Assembly (NCBI GenBank): GCA_948562205.1
Contig: CAOYAN010000012.1
Span: forward strand, 1-59,545
Length of the DNA stretch: 59,545 nt
DNA from: an uncultured Clostridia bacterium
GTDB lineage: Bacteria > Bacillota > Clostridia > TANB77 > CAG-465
Direction: 5' to 3'
Shown here: one piece after another, positions 51,566 to 59,267 of the stretch
Position numbering within the stretch: position 1 is the first letter of the stretch
Layout: every line of letters starts with the position of its first letter
Notes under the pieces: model-generated
Told to the model about the DNA's origin: nothing
Seen by the model: the letters and a program-made list of their open reading frames with translations, nothing else
Database searches by the model: none
Translations under genes and position numbers: made by a program

Positions 51566-51588
51566 AGGTGGAGCATTACGCCCCACCT
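51566..51588 (-). terminator. terminator of the broken islet gene
   Basis: Arms AGGTGGAGC and GCCCCACCT with one G-U pair in the transcript, 5-base loop, then TTTTT on the minus strand. Confidence 0.8.
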
Positions 51589-51594
51589 AATTGT

Positions 51595-51904
51595 TTAAAA
51601 TGATACACTAAATTCGCAGAACTCCTCGCCCTTCTGAAACATGTTTGCTGAAAACCATCTAATCCATCAAAGAATTCCAAAGTTTTTTCAACTACATCAA
51701 AGAATGCTGTTCCTTCAACATATGAAGGAAAGTATTCACCATCATGATCCTGGGTTAATAAAAGATCTTGTTGAACATAGCCATCTGGCCTTTTATAGTA
51801 ATTCTACCATGCGGTCTTGCAGGAATTCTGTCATCTGCTTCAGCTTCGAATTCTGCTTCTTTTCTCAATTTGTCATCCCATGCATGCTTGATCCGAATAG
51901 TCAA
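51595..51904 (-). pseudogene. broken orphan gene with two single-base deletions (high-G+C islet)
   Basis: Read on the minus strand, a frame from about 51904 gives RIKHAWDDKLRKEAEFEAEA and DDRIPARPHGRITIK; one base missing in an A run near 51798 shifts it, and the next frame continues RPDGYVQQDLLLTQDHDGEY and FPSYVEGTAFFDVVEKTLEF. A second missing base near 51660 restores a third frame ending WFSANMFQKGEEFCEFSVSF and a stop at 51595-51597. Joined, the pieces give a coherent protein of about 105 residues, not recognised as a family. G+C is about 43% in the two lines counted (51781-51900), well above the surroundings. The start (possibly TTG) is uncertain. Plus-strand frames here are shadows. 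Confidence 0.55.
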
Positions 51905-51913
51905 TATAAACAA

Positions 51914-51936
51914 CAAAAAAGCGGGCAAAACCCGCT
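51914..51936 (-). terminator. strong terminator after the 31-residue peptide gene
   Basis: AGCGGG-CAAAA-CCCGCT; on the minus strand followed by six T. It begins at the stop codon of the peptide gene and lies between it and the broken gene. Confidence 0.85.
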
Positions 51937-52030
51937 ATCTTGGCTCCTTTGCGTAGGACGTATTCGAAAACTCTAACGCAAAAAAGTTACTTATTTCCGT
52001 TTCAAATGTAGTTATAGCATTAGATTTCAT
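51935..52030 (-). CDS. 31-residue peptide on the high-G+C islet
   Basis: An ATG at 52030 opens a frame reading MKSNAITTFETEISNFFALE and FSNTSYAKEPR, stopping at TAG within the terminator stem. The ribosome site is weak (GTGGGTG, 9 bases away). The immediate terminator and the balanced composition suggest a real transcript; a leader peptide or small protein is possible. The 9-base arms TAGTTATAG and CTATAACTA flank its 5' side (about 52010-52074). The rest of 51468-52133 shows no further gene. Confidence 0.45.
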   Translation of the reverse strand: MKSNAITTFETEISNFFALEFSNTSYAKEPR

Positions 52031-52133
52031 GAAATGCACCCACAAATCAGTGTTTTTTGTCTATAACTATGTTTTTAATTTAACATAAAATTTTAGGTTT
52101 GGCAATATATTTAGAAAAAATTTTTCTAAATAC

Positions 52134-52580
52134 TTATCTAATATATTTTGTATTATTAAAAATATCTAATGGATATATTTTTCCATCTTCAAAATCTCTT
52201 ATAAATTGAATACTTGTATCATATCCTCTTAGTTCTTTGTCTGTCATGCTTTTTACATCTTTTATATCTAACCATTGTACATCTAGTATTTCTTCTGTAT
52301 CAAATTTAATGCCTTCTTCTACTATGTCTGCTGTAAATCTTACCATTATATGTGTTTCTCCATTTTCAAAATCAACACAACTTATAGGTAGTACTCCTGT
52401 AAGTTTTACCTTACAACCAGTTTCTTCATACGCTTCTCTTATTGCTGCTTCTGTAATTAGCTCATGTTCATCTACATGTCCTGCTGGAAAATTCCATTGT
52501 CCATAACATTTCTTTTTAGCCTCTTTTACCATTAATATCTTATTATCTCTTACTATAATACAACCTGCTATAACTACCAT
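52134..52580 (-). CDS. NUDIX hydrolase, second copy
   Basis: NUDIX box from GHVDEHELITEAAIREAYEE to TGCKV, preceded by GQWNFPAGHVD; N-terminus VVIAGCIIVRDNKILMVKEA. 148 residues from the ATG at 52580, preceded by AGAGGAG; the longer frame overlaps the upstream gene end. Hydrolyses an X-linked nucleoside diphosphate, substrate unknown. Last gene of a four-gene operon (deaminase, GNAT-NTF2, MBL, NUDIX). Confidence 0.85.
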   Translation of the reverse strand: MVVIAGCIIVRDNKILMVKEAKKKCYGQWNFPAGHVDEHELITEAAIREAYEETGCKVKLTGVLPISCVDFENGETHIMVRFTADIVEEGIKFDTEEILDVQWLDIKDVKSMTDKELRGYDTSIQFIRDFEDGKIYPLDIFNNTKYIR

Positions 52581-52596
52581 TATTTTCTCCTCTTTT

Positions 52597-53403
52597 CTAT
52601 AATTCAATAACATCTAAATCATCTGGTACATATATATTTCCATTAAAGTATTGTTTTGCCTCTTCTGTGTATAACCTTTTTCTATTTTCTAAATCATTAT
52701 CACTTGCATGATATAATACTAAATTTTTAACATTTAAACTCGTTGCTATTTCTGATGCTGTTTTTACAGTAGAATGCATTTTTTCGTATGGTTTAAAAAT
52801 ATCTGCCTCTGAATCCATGCACATTGCTTCATGTAATAGCCAATCTGCATTTTCTACCTCATCTCTTAATTTTTCATCAAATGTTTCATCTCCTAAAAAT
52901 ACAAGTGCTTTTCCATTTTCTAGTATTGTTCTAAACCCAAATTGTCTATCTTTTTTTGCTTGAACATCTAAAAATTTAATATTATAATTTAGTATTTTTA
53001 TTTCTTCTTTATCCTCTACTATATTAAAAATAATTCTGTTATCTATAAGTTTTGTGAATTTTTGTGGTAATACTTCAAACATTATTTTTCTAATTGTACT
53101 TTCTAATTCCCTATGCATATAAACATTAAGATTTCCATCATAATTATTATTATCAAAAAACTTTTGCGCATATCTGATAATCCAAAACATTCCTAGTATA
53201 TGGTCTGTATGTTTATGTGATAAAATAATGTTATGTATTTTTCTAAAATCTATGTTTGCATCTCTTAGTTGTTTTATTATTTGTAAACCTCCACCTGTAT
53301 CTACTAATATATGTTCTCCTTCATTATTTTCTAATGTAAAACAAGTATTATAGCAATCTAATGTCATTGCATGACCTGTTCCTAATATGTTTAGTTTCTC
53401 CAT
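52597..53403 (-). CDS. metallo-beta-lactamase fold protein (RNase Z-like group)
   Basis: 268 residues. NILGTGHAMTLDCYNTCFTL is the COG1234-like opening; metal motif LSHKHTDHILGMFW; VFLGDETFDEKL and WLLHEAMCMDSEADI carry further ligands; late His in VLYHASDND. The helical arm of true RNase Z is not evident. Substrate unknown. One base after the GNAT gene. Confidence 0.82.
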   Translation of the reverse strand: MEKLNILGTGHAMTLDCYNTCFTLENNEGEHILVDTGGGLQIIKQLRDANIDFRKIHNIILSHKHTDHILGMFWIIRYAQKFFDNNNYDGNLNVYMHRELESTIRKIMFEVLPQKFTKLIDNRIIFNIVEDKEEIKILNYNIKFLDVQAKKDRQFGFRTILENGKALVFLGDETFDEKLRDEVENADWLLHEAMCMDSEADIFKPYEKMHSTVKTASEIATSLNVKNLVLYHASDNDLENRKRLYTEEAKQYFNGNIYVPDDLDVIEL

Positions 53404-53404
53404 T

Positions 53405-54247
53405 CTATCTCTCCATTTCCCAACTTTTAAAATAAATACATTCTAAATTATCATCAAATTTTATTTCATAAATGCCATTGTATGCTGTTATATCTCTGTC
53501 AAATAACCATTCTACTATTAAAACATTTTTATCTATAGCTAATATTTTAAATTCAATATTTTTTATATCTTGATTTTTAATATGTTGCCATTCTTGTTTT
53601 ATTTCATCAAATGTTGTATATGGTTTCATAAATGGTGTTTCTTGATAAAATGTTGTTTTTGCAAATAAGGATGTTGCTTTCTCTATATCTTTACTCCACC
53701 AATACTTTTTTAATTTTTCAAGCCAGCCACTCGCAAAACTATAATCTAAAGTCTTATGTATTATTTTTTCAAAATTATTAGATTTTACTTCTTGTTTTAA
53801 TGTTGTTTCAAACTCATTAAATCCATTTCTCTTATAAAAACTTATAGCATTAATATTCTTTGCAGATGCTGTAACCTTTAATTCTTCAATTTTATTTTGC
53901 AAGCAGTATTCTTTAAATTCACCAATTAGTTTCGTGCCTATTCCATATTTTCTATATTCCTCTAATACAAACATATTATCTACTTCTGCCAATGATTTTG
54001 TTACATAACTTCCTTGTATATTAATACTTCCTGCTAAATATCCCACTACATTATCTTTATCTAATGCAATATAAACAATTTCATTCTCTAGCATATCTTT
54101 AAAATAGCTTGTTCCTTTTTCTTCAAAAGTCCAACCTACTTTTAATGCAGAATCAAAATTGTTATACTCTAACTCAAATAATTGATTATTTAAGTTTTGA
54201 ATATCCTTTAAATATGTAATATCAGCCTTTTTGATTTCTATATCCAT
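53405..54247 (-). CDS. GNAT acetyltransferase fused to an NTF2/SnoaL-like domain
   Basis: 280 residues. Residues 1-155 are a GNAT domain with the acetyl-CoA motif VDNMFVLEEYRKYGIGTKLI and NAISFYKRNGFNEFE. Residues about 170-280 look like a SnoaL/NTF2 fold (WWSKDIEKATSLFAKTTFYQ, FDEIKQEWQHIKNQ, IYFKSWEMER). This fusion is uncommon but seen in Bacillota. Substrate unknown. One base after the deaminase gene and one before the MBL gene. Confidence 0.82.
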   Translation of the reverse strand: MDIEIKKADITYLKDIQNLNNQLFELEYNNFDSALKVGWTFEEKGTSYFKDMLENEIVYIALDKDNVVGYLAGSINIQGSYVTKSLAEVDNMFVLEEYRKYGIGTKLIGEFKEYCLQNKIEELKVTASAKNINAISFYKRNGFNEFETTLKQEVKSNNFEKIIHKTLDYSFASGWLEKLKKYWWSKDIEKATSLFAKTTFYQETPFMKPYTTFDEIKQEWQHIKNQDIKNIEFKILAIDKNVLIVEWLFDRDITAYNGIYEIKFDDNLECIYFKSWEMER

Positions 54248-54248
54248 A

Positions 54249-54689
54249 TTAACATTCTCCTCTTTGCTTTAATATTTCTACTGCTTTATCTCTATGTAAT
54301 TCTTTTATAATTTCAATTTTATTTTTGCCATACTTTGATAATACATCTATATCTGTAATCATTTCTGGGCAATAGTTATCATTGCTATCTTGTAATGTTG
54401 CAGCATAAACAATTTTTGAAAACTCTTCATAAAGTATAGCGCCCATGCACATCATACAAGGCTCACACGATACATACAAAATTGCACCTTTTAAATCTCC
54501 ATATAAATTTTTGTTTTTAGATGCACTTTCTATTGCTTCTAGTTCTGCATGAGAATACATACTTGTTTCCATTAATGTTTTATCATCACTTCTACCAATT
54601 ATTTCACCATCTTTTACTACAATAGCACCATAAGGATATTTAGCTTTTCTACTAATTTCAATTGCTATATCTATAAATTTTTCATCCAT
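54249..54689 (-). CDS. CMP/dCMP-type zinc deaminase (guanine/nucleoside deaminase-like)
   Basis: 146 residues. Catalytic HAE (SHAELEAIESA) and the zinc motif PCMMCMGAILYEE fit the cytidine/deoxycytidylate deaminase superfamily. The N-terminal AIEISRKAKYPYGAIVVKDG and the SCEPCMMCMGA form suggest a guanine deaminase or tRNA-adenosine-like member. First gene of the operon to the left. Upstream is the broken helicase gene. Confidence 0.85.
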   Translation of the reverse strand: MDEKFIDIAIEISRKAKYPYGAIVVKDGEIIGRSDDKTLMETSMYSHAELEAIESASKNKNLYGDLKGAILYVSCEPCMMCMGAILYEEFSKIVYAATLQDSNDNYCPEMITDIDVLSKYGKNKIEIIKELHRDKAVEILKQRGEC

Positions 54690-54766
54690 AAATTTTATCC
54701 CTCTTTCATATATTTATTTTCTTTTACAATTTAATTCTTCTAACCTTAACAGTTAAAATTCTATTC

Positions 54767-56334
54767 TTATTTTAATAGATTATTTATAAATTCAGATATT
54801 TCATTGTTATTTTCACACAAGATATATACATTATTCTTTGCTCTTGTTATAGCAACAAATAATTTATTTTTAAATTCATCATTTATTTTATTATATTTAT
54901 TGTCAAGTATTATAATAACATTATCATTTTCTAATCCTTTAGAAGAATGTATAGTCATAATTCTATTTTGCTTTTCTACAATATAGTAATTATATTTATA
55001 TTTTTCATCTTCTATTTTATTTTGTATTTCTTTTAGTGTTTCTAAACTTATTTGTATTCCTAAAACGTTACAACTATTTGATAAAAACTCTACTAAATTA
55101 GTATTTTTATCAATTTGAAATTCCCTTTGTTTAATCTTTGTGTTACAATTGTGCAATAATGGTTCTATTTTTTCAAATGGGTATTTATATTTATCTAAAA
55201 CATTATCATAATTCAAATAATATTTTAATAATTCATCTAAAATATCACTATTAAGATAATAATCATTATATCTTTTATTATCTAAATCAAGTTTTTTAGT
55301 ATAAATAATATCAAAATCTTGTTTATATAATTCGTATATTTCTTGTGCTTTTTTATTACTTTCTGTTAATATGAAAGTATTATTAGGTAAACTATTTAAA
55401 AATTCTTTATCAATATAATCTATCATTTGTACTTTTGAATCGGTATTAAATTTTTTCGTTATAGATTTATCAAATATTCTATTTGCATAGTATATTATAC
55501 TTGGATGACATCTTACACTAACATCTATTTTATACTCAAAGTACCCTTTTTCAATTAGTTTCCTAAATAACTCTGGTCTAGCTCCTCTAAATTGGTATAT
55601 TGATTGATTTGCATCTCCTACCATAACTATATTTACACTAGTATACTTTTTTAATATATCAAAAAAATAGTGTTGGAAATAATTCAAATCTTGTGCTTCA
55701 TCAATATAAATAGTATTATATTTATTATTAAACCAATTTTTGAATATTTCCATTTTAACAATATAACTTGCAAAAAAATATGATGGAAATGAAATTTCAT
55801 ATTCATTATTTTTTAACTTTTCTAGCCATTCATTATAATATTGATTACCCACCTTCTGATAATTCTGATATATATCATAAAATCTTACTAATTCGTTTAC
55901 TGTTAAATAACGTCCGATTGTTTTTACATAGATACTTTCCATTTATCTTTACATTATCTTCTGGAAAATTAATATTGTTTTTTATCATAACTTGTTTATT
56001 GAATTTATCACATTCTTTTAAGGCTCTATTAACAAACATGCATATTATATTTTTAACAAAAGAATCTATTGTTCCAACAAAACAATTTTCTAAGTTTATT
56101 TTCTTATTTATTCTATTTTTTAATTCTTCTGATGCTTCTTTTGTAAAGGAACATGCAACAATTCCTTTATAATCCTCTATTTCCTGTAATTCATTTTCAA
56201 TTCTTCTTACAACTGTATATGTTTTTCCAGAACCGTGGGCAAGCAGAGACATAAATATACTTTTTCTTTGAAGATATAATACTATTTTGTTCATCATCTA
56301 ATATTCTTTTTACTTCTTCATTCAAGTTAATCAT
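54767..56334 (-). pseudogene. gajB: UvrD-like helicase of a Gabija system (GajB), two frameshifts
   Basis: Starts at an ATG at 56334 (overlapping the GajA stop by 8 bases) with MINLNEEVKRILDDEQNSII and SSKKKYIYVSA. An extra base in the AA at 56241-56242 shifts it; the next frame gives the Walker A AHGSGKTYTVVRRIE. A second extra base, probably in the T run at 55936-55938, shifts again; the third frame gives YIDEAQDLNYFQHYFF (Walker B), MVGDANQSIYQFRGARPELF, VRCHPSIIYYANR, MTIHSSKGLENDNV and VAITRAKNN. Undoing both insertions restores about 521 residues, near GajB length, with all SF1 motifs. So the gene is broken, or the two indels are sequence errors or programmed. Confidence 0.75.
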
Positions 56335-58027
56335 ATAAAAATCCTACCAATACTGAATTTTTATTATTATCATTTACAGTTATATCTATATTATATTCAT
56401 CAATAAAATAATGTAAGTTTTTCAATTTTGCTTGTTTTAAGAATTTTATAGCCTCTTCTGTTACTTCATTTTTTTCATTTAATTTTATATATTCTATAAA
56501 ATCTCTTTCAAAACCTTCATTATGTTGAGAAAAAATAATATTGTTCTTTCTCAATAACTTGCAAATATCTGAAATTTTGCTCTCTATTACTTGTGGTTTA
56601 GAATCTATATCTGTAAATCTAAATTCTAACTTTTCAACATTTAATAATTTTTTTAATTCTTCTTTTATATCATCACTTAAAAATTGCATACATCTCTCTA
56701 ATCCTGCATATCTATACTCTTCTACCTTAGGTACTTTAAATATATCGTTATCTGTTTTTATATAAACAGTAATTCCTAACTTTTCCAAAAGTTCTTTTAT
56801 AGTTTTAAATGCTATACCATTAACTGCATATATTCCAAATCTTTTCTCATTAACCATTTTACAAAAATTATTATCTTTTGCCATTAATAAACTATAGAAA
56901 TATTTTTCAGAATCTCCTTCTATAAGAAGAACGTTATTATAATATAACATTTCTGCAACTTCAACATTTATCAAATATCCAAACTTCTTGAAGTCCTCAT
57001 TGTTTATTTTATTAAAGTTAAATATTTTTCTTTCTTTATTAATTGGATCATACGATACTTTTATAATTTGATTAGTTTTTTCAAAGTCAATTGTATATGG
57101 AGAGTGTGTTGTTATGATTAACTGGCTAGGATTCATTTTTAACAAGGCACTAATATACACCTTTTGTAATAATACATATAAGTGATTTTCAGGTTCTTCA
57201 ATTATGAATATTTTCTTCTTATTATCATTATAAATTTTAGATTTTAAAATCATTGAGAATATCTTATTCTTTCCGTCTCCAATATTATCAAATTCATTAT
57301 CTTCAATATCGTAAGCATTAACATTAAGTGATTTATAAATGTTCTCCTCTTTTATGTTTGGCATTACTTTAAATTTCAAATCTTCAAATAACTCTGAAAA
57401 TTCACCCTTTTCATTTATTTCTCTTTGTATGTCATTAATTATCTGTTCATTTTGTATACTACTATTTAAATTCGATATTTCAGTCGTTATGTTATCACTA
57501 AAAAACAGTCCTTTTTCTTTATTATCGCTTTCTTTAAACTTAAAAAATTCTTTTTTAGATATTTCTATATCATATACTGGATTAATATACACTATTGCTA
57601 AAACCTTATCCAACTGTGTTTGTATATTTGCTCTAATTTCTTCAAAATCCATCTTAGGATTTCCATAAAATAACGTATCTTCATATTCTAATGTATCTTC
57701 ATTATATTTTGATGTCAATTTTACAATAATATATTTTTTATTATCATCAATGTGTATGTAATTGCCAACTAATGCTAATTGTTCATTTGTTAAATCATCT
57801 GCTGTCAATTTTATCTCTATTTCTATGTCTTCTTTATTTGAATTAGTAGAATCCGTTAATATAAAAGGGATTTTTCTTTTACTATAATCCAGTACTTTCA
57901 TTATTGCAGAACATATATTAGTTTTGCCACTGTCATTTTGCCCTATAATAATTGAAACTTTTTCAATTGTATCTACATTAATATCTAATCCTCTGTAATT
58001 TTTAATTCTTAAACTACTTATTAGCAT
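56327..58027 (-). CDS. gajA: GajA-like OLD-family nuclease (AAA + TOPRIM)
   Basis: 566 residues, near the 578 of characterised GajA. N-terminal ATPase: Walker A IGQNDSGKTNI, Walker B IFIIEEPENHLYVL and IITTHSPYTIDF. C-terminal TOPRIM: NVLLIEGDSEKYFYSLLMAK with the catalytic Glu, then GIYAVNGIAFKTIKELLEKL and IKTDND with the DXD acids. The next gene encodes a UvrD-like helicase, the arrangement of the Gabija anti-phage system, in which GajA nicks DNA and is regulated by nucleotides. The frame is intact. The start at 58027 follows a GGAGAG site. Single stand-alone OLD proteins are the alternative, but the overlap with the helicase favours Gabija. Confidence 0.85.
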   Translation of the reverse strand: MLISSLRIKNYRGLDINVDTIEKVSIIIGQNDSGKTNICSAIMKVLDYSKRKIPFILTDSTNSNKEDIEIEIKLTADDLTNEQLALVGNYIHIDDNKKYIIVKLTSKYNEDTLEYEDTLFYGNPKMDFEEIRANIQTQLDKVLAIVYINPVYDIEISKKEFFKFKESDNKEKGLFFSDNITTEISNLNSSIQNEQIINDIQREINEKGEFSELFEDLKFKVMPNIKEENIYKSLNVNAYDIEDNEFDNIGDGKNKIFSMILKSKIYNDNKKKIFIIEEPENHLYVLLQKVYISALLKMNPSQLIITTHSPYTIDFEKTNQIIKVSYDPINKERKIFNFNKINNEDFKKFGYLINVEVAEMLYYNNVLLIEGDSEKYFYSLLMAKDNNFCKMVNEKRFGIYAVNGIAFKTIKELLEKLGITVYIKTDNDIFKVPKVEEYRYAGLERCMQFLSDDIKEELKKLLNVEKLEFRFTDIDSKPQVIESKISDICKLLRKNNIIFSQHNEGFERDFIEYIKLNEKNEVTEEAIKFLKQAKLKNLHYFIDEYNIDITVNDNNKNSVLVGFLYD

Positions 58028-58048
58028 ATTTCTCTCCTATTAATATCG

Positions 58049-59071
58049 TTATTTCAATCCTTCTAATCTTTTCTTTATTTCTTCTGGTGAAGGTAATAAA
58101 TTCTTCATTTGTTCTGGTAAAGTATCTCTTATTTGATATGTAGAGACTCCTATTGGCTTATCACTATCACTTAATGCATATTCTACTACTGTCCTATTTT
58201 TGCTTTTGCATATTATAATTCCTATTGACGGATTTTCATGCTCCATTTTTACTTGTTTATCTAATGCAGTTAAATAAAATTGAAGTTGTCCAACAAATTC
58301 AGGTTTAAATTCTCCTATCTTTAATTCTATTGCAATTAAGCTTTTTAAACTTCTATGATATAGTAGTAAATCTATATAAAAATCATCCCCACCTACATTT
58401 AAATGATATTGACTTCCCATAAAAGCAAAATTTCCACCCATTTCTTCTAGAAATGCTCTCATATTATTTACTAAGCTTTCTTCTAACTCTCTTTCTGAAT
58501 GTTGTTCAGACAATTCCATAAAATCAAAAATATACTCATCTTTGACAGCTAATTTTGCTTGATTTACATACTTATCAGGTAGTGTTTCATCAAAGTTAGT
58601 TTGATTTAATAAATATTTTTCATAGGTCTTATTCTCAATATTGTTTATTAAAACATCTTTAGTCCAACCATACTTCTTTGTCATCTTTATATAAAATTCT
58701 CTTTCAAGTGGCTCTTTACATTTTTCCATTATTGTTACATTTTTGCTCCAACTTATTTCTGCCACTAATGGTGGCAGAATTTCACTATCTTTATATTCAA
58801 CATATAAATTTCGCATTCTCCAAAGATTTCTTGCTGAAAAGCCTTGAACATCTGGGAACTCCCTTTTTAATTCTTTTGCTAATACTTCAACAATTGATTT
58901 TCCCCAGCCTTTCTCTTGCTGTTGATTATATATTTCTTGACCTATTCCCCAATATAAATTAATTAAAGTTTTATTTACTGCTTTCATTGCTTCATATTGA
59001 CTATTTCTAATTTTATTTTTAATTTCTCCTATAAAATCCCTATAATCTTCATTAATTAGATTATTTCCCAC
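58049..59071 (-). CDS. DUF1016 (YhcG-type) PD-(D/E)XK protein
   Basis: 340 residues. N-terminal DUF1016_N with TLINLYWGIGQEIYNQQQEK and FSARNLWRMRNLYVEY; C-terminal nuclease domain with FYIDLLLYHRSLKSLIAIEL followed by KIGEFKPEFVGQLQFYL, so Asp and E-x-K are present. The family is common near restriction and other defence genes; it is a predicted endonuclease with unsettled role. Starts with GTG at 59071, with GGAGGAAG before it, 21 bases ahead of gajA, so probably in one operon. Confidence 0.9.
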   Translation of the reverse strand: MGNNLINEDYRDFIGEIKNKIRNSQYEAMKAVNKTLINLYWGIGQEIYNQQQEKGWGKSIVEVLAKELKREFPDVQGFSARNLWRMRNLYVEYKDSEILPPLVAEISWSKNVTIMEKCKEPLEREFYIKMTKKYGWTKDVLINNIENKTYEKYLLNQTNFDETLPDKYVNQAKLAVKDEYIFDFMELSEQHSERELEESLVNNMRAFLEEMGGNFAFMGSQYHLNVGGDDFYIDLLLYHRSLKSLIAIELKIGEFKPEFVGQLQFYLTALDKQVKMEHENPSIGIIICKSKNRTVVEYALSDSDKPIGVSTYQIRDTLPEQMKNLLPSPEEIKKRLEGLK

Positions 59072-59090
59072 AAAACTTCCTCCGTTTTTA

Positions 59091-59152
59091 ATTTTGCAAC
59101 ATTATGCTGCAAAATTGATATTTTTTAATTTGCAACGCAGCATTGCAAAATT
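59091..59152. promoter_or_regulatory. two TTGCAA-type palindromes in the leader of the DUF1016 gene
   Basis: ATTTTGCA (59091-59098) with TGCAAAAT (59108-59115), and AATTTGCAA (59128-59136) with TTGCAAAATT (59143-59152). Both share TTGCAA and GCTGC/GCAGC cores in opposite orientation. They lie downstream of the promoter, so may act as repressor road-blocks or as two RNA hairpins before the ribosome site. Confidence 0.55.
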
Positions 59153-59165
59153 CATATTTTACTTA

Positions 59166-59194
59166 TTTATACCATAAAATTAATATAAATACAA
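59166..59194 (-). promoter_or_regulatory. promoter of the DUF1016-gajA-gajB operon
   Basis: On the minus strand TTGTAT (59189-59194), 17 bases, TATAAA (59166-59171). Confidence 0.5.
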
Positions 59195-59226
59195 TTGTTT
59201 CCAGAATATTCACTTTTAAAAATTAT

Positions 59227-59262
59227 AAAAAGGCTGTTACTTTTATACATAACAACCTTTTA
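59227..59262 (-). terminator. intrinsic terminator after the partial right-end gene
   Basis: AAAGGCTGTTA (59229-59239) and TAACAACCTTT (59250-59260) with one wobble pair and an AT-rich loop, flanked by A and T runs. Confidence 0.8.
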
Positions 59263-59267
59263 TATTT

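Noticed and set aside
51641..51976. Plus-strand frame of 111 codons over the second islet
   Set aside because: No ribosome site, odd composition, and the minus strand of the same stretch gives a coherent (though broken) protein plus correctly oriented terminators.
54767..55942. The 391-codon helicase frame as a complete independent gene
   Set aside because: It lacks Walker A and the N-terminus, which lie immediately upstream in other frames; it is the rest of one broken gajB.
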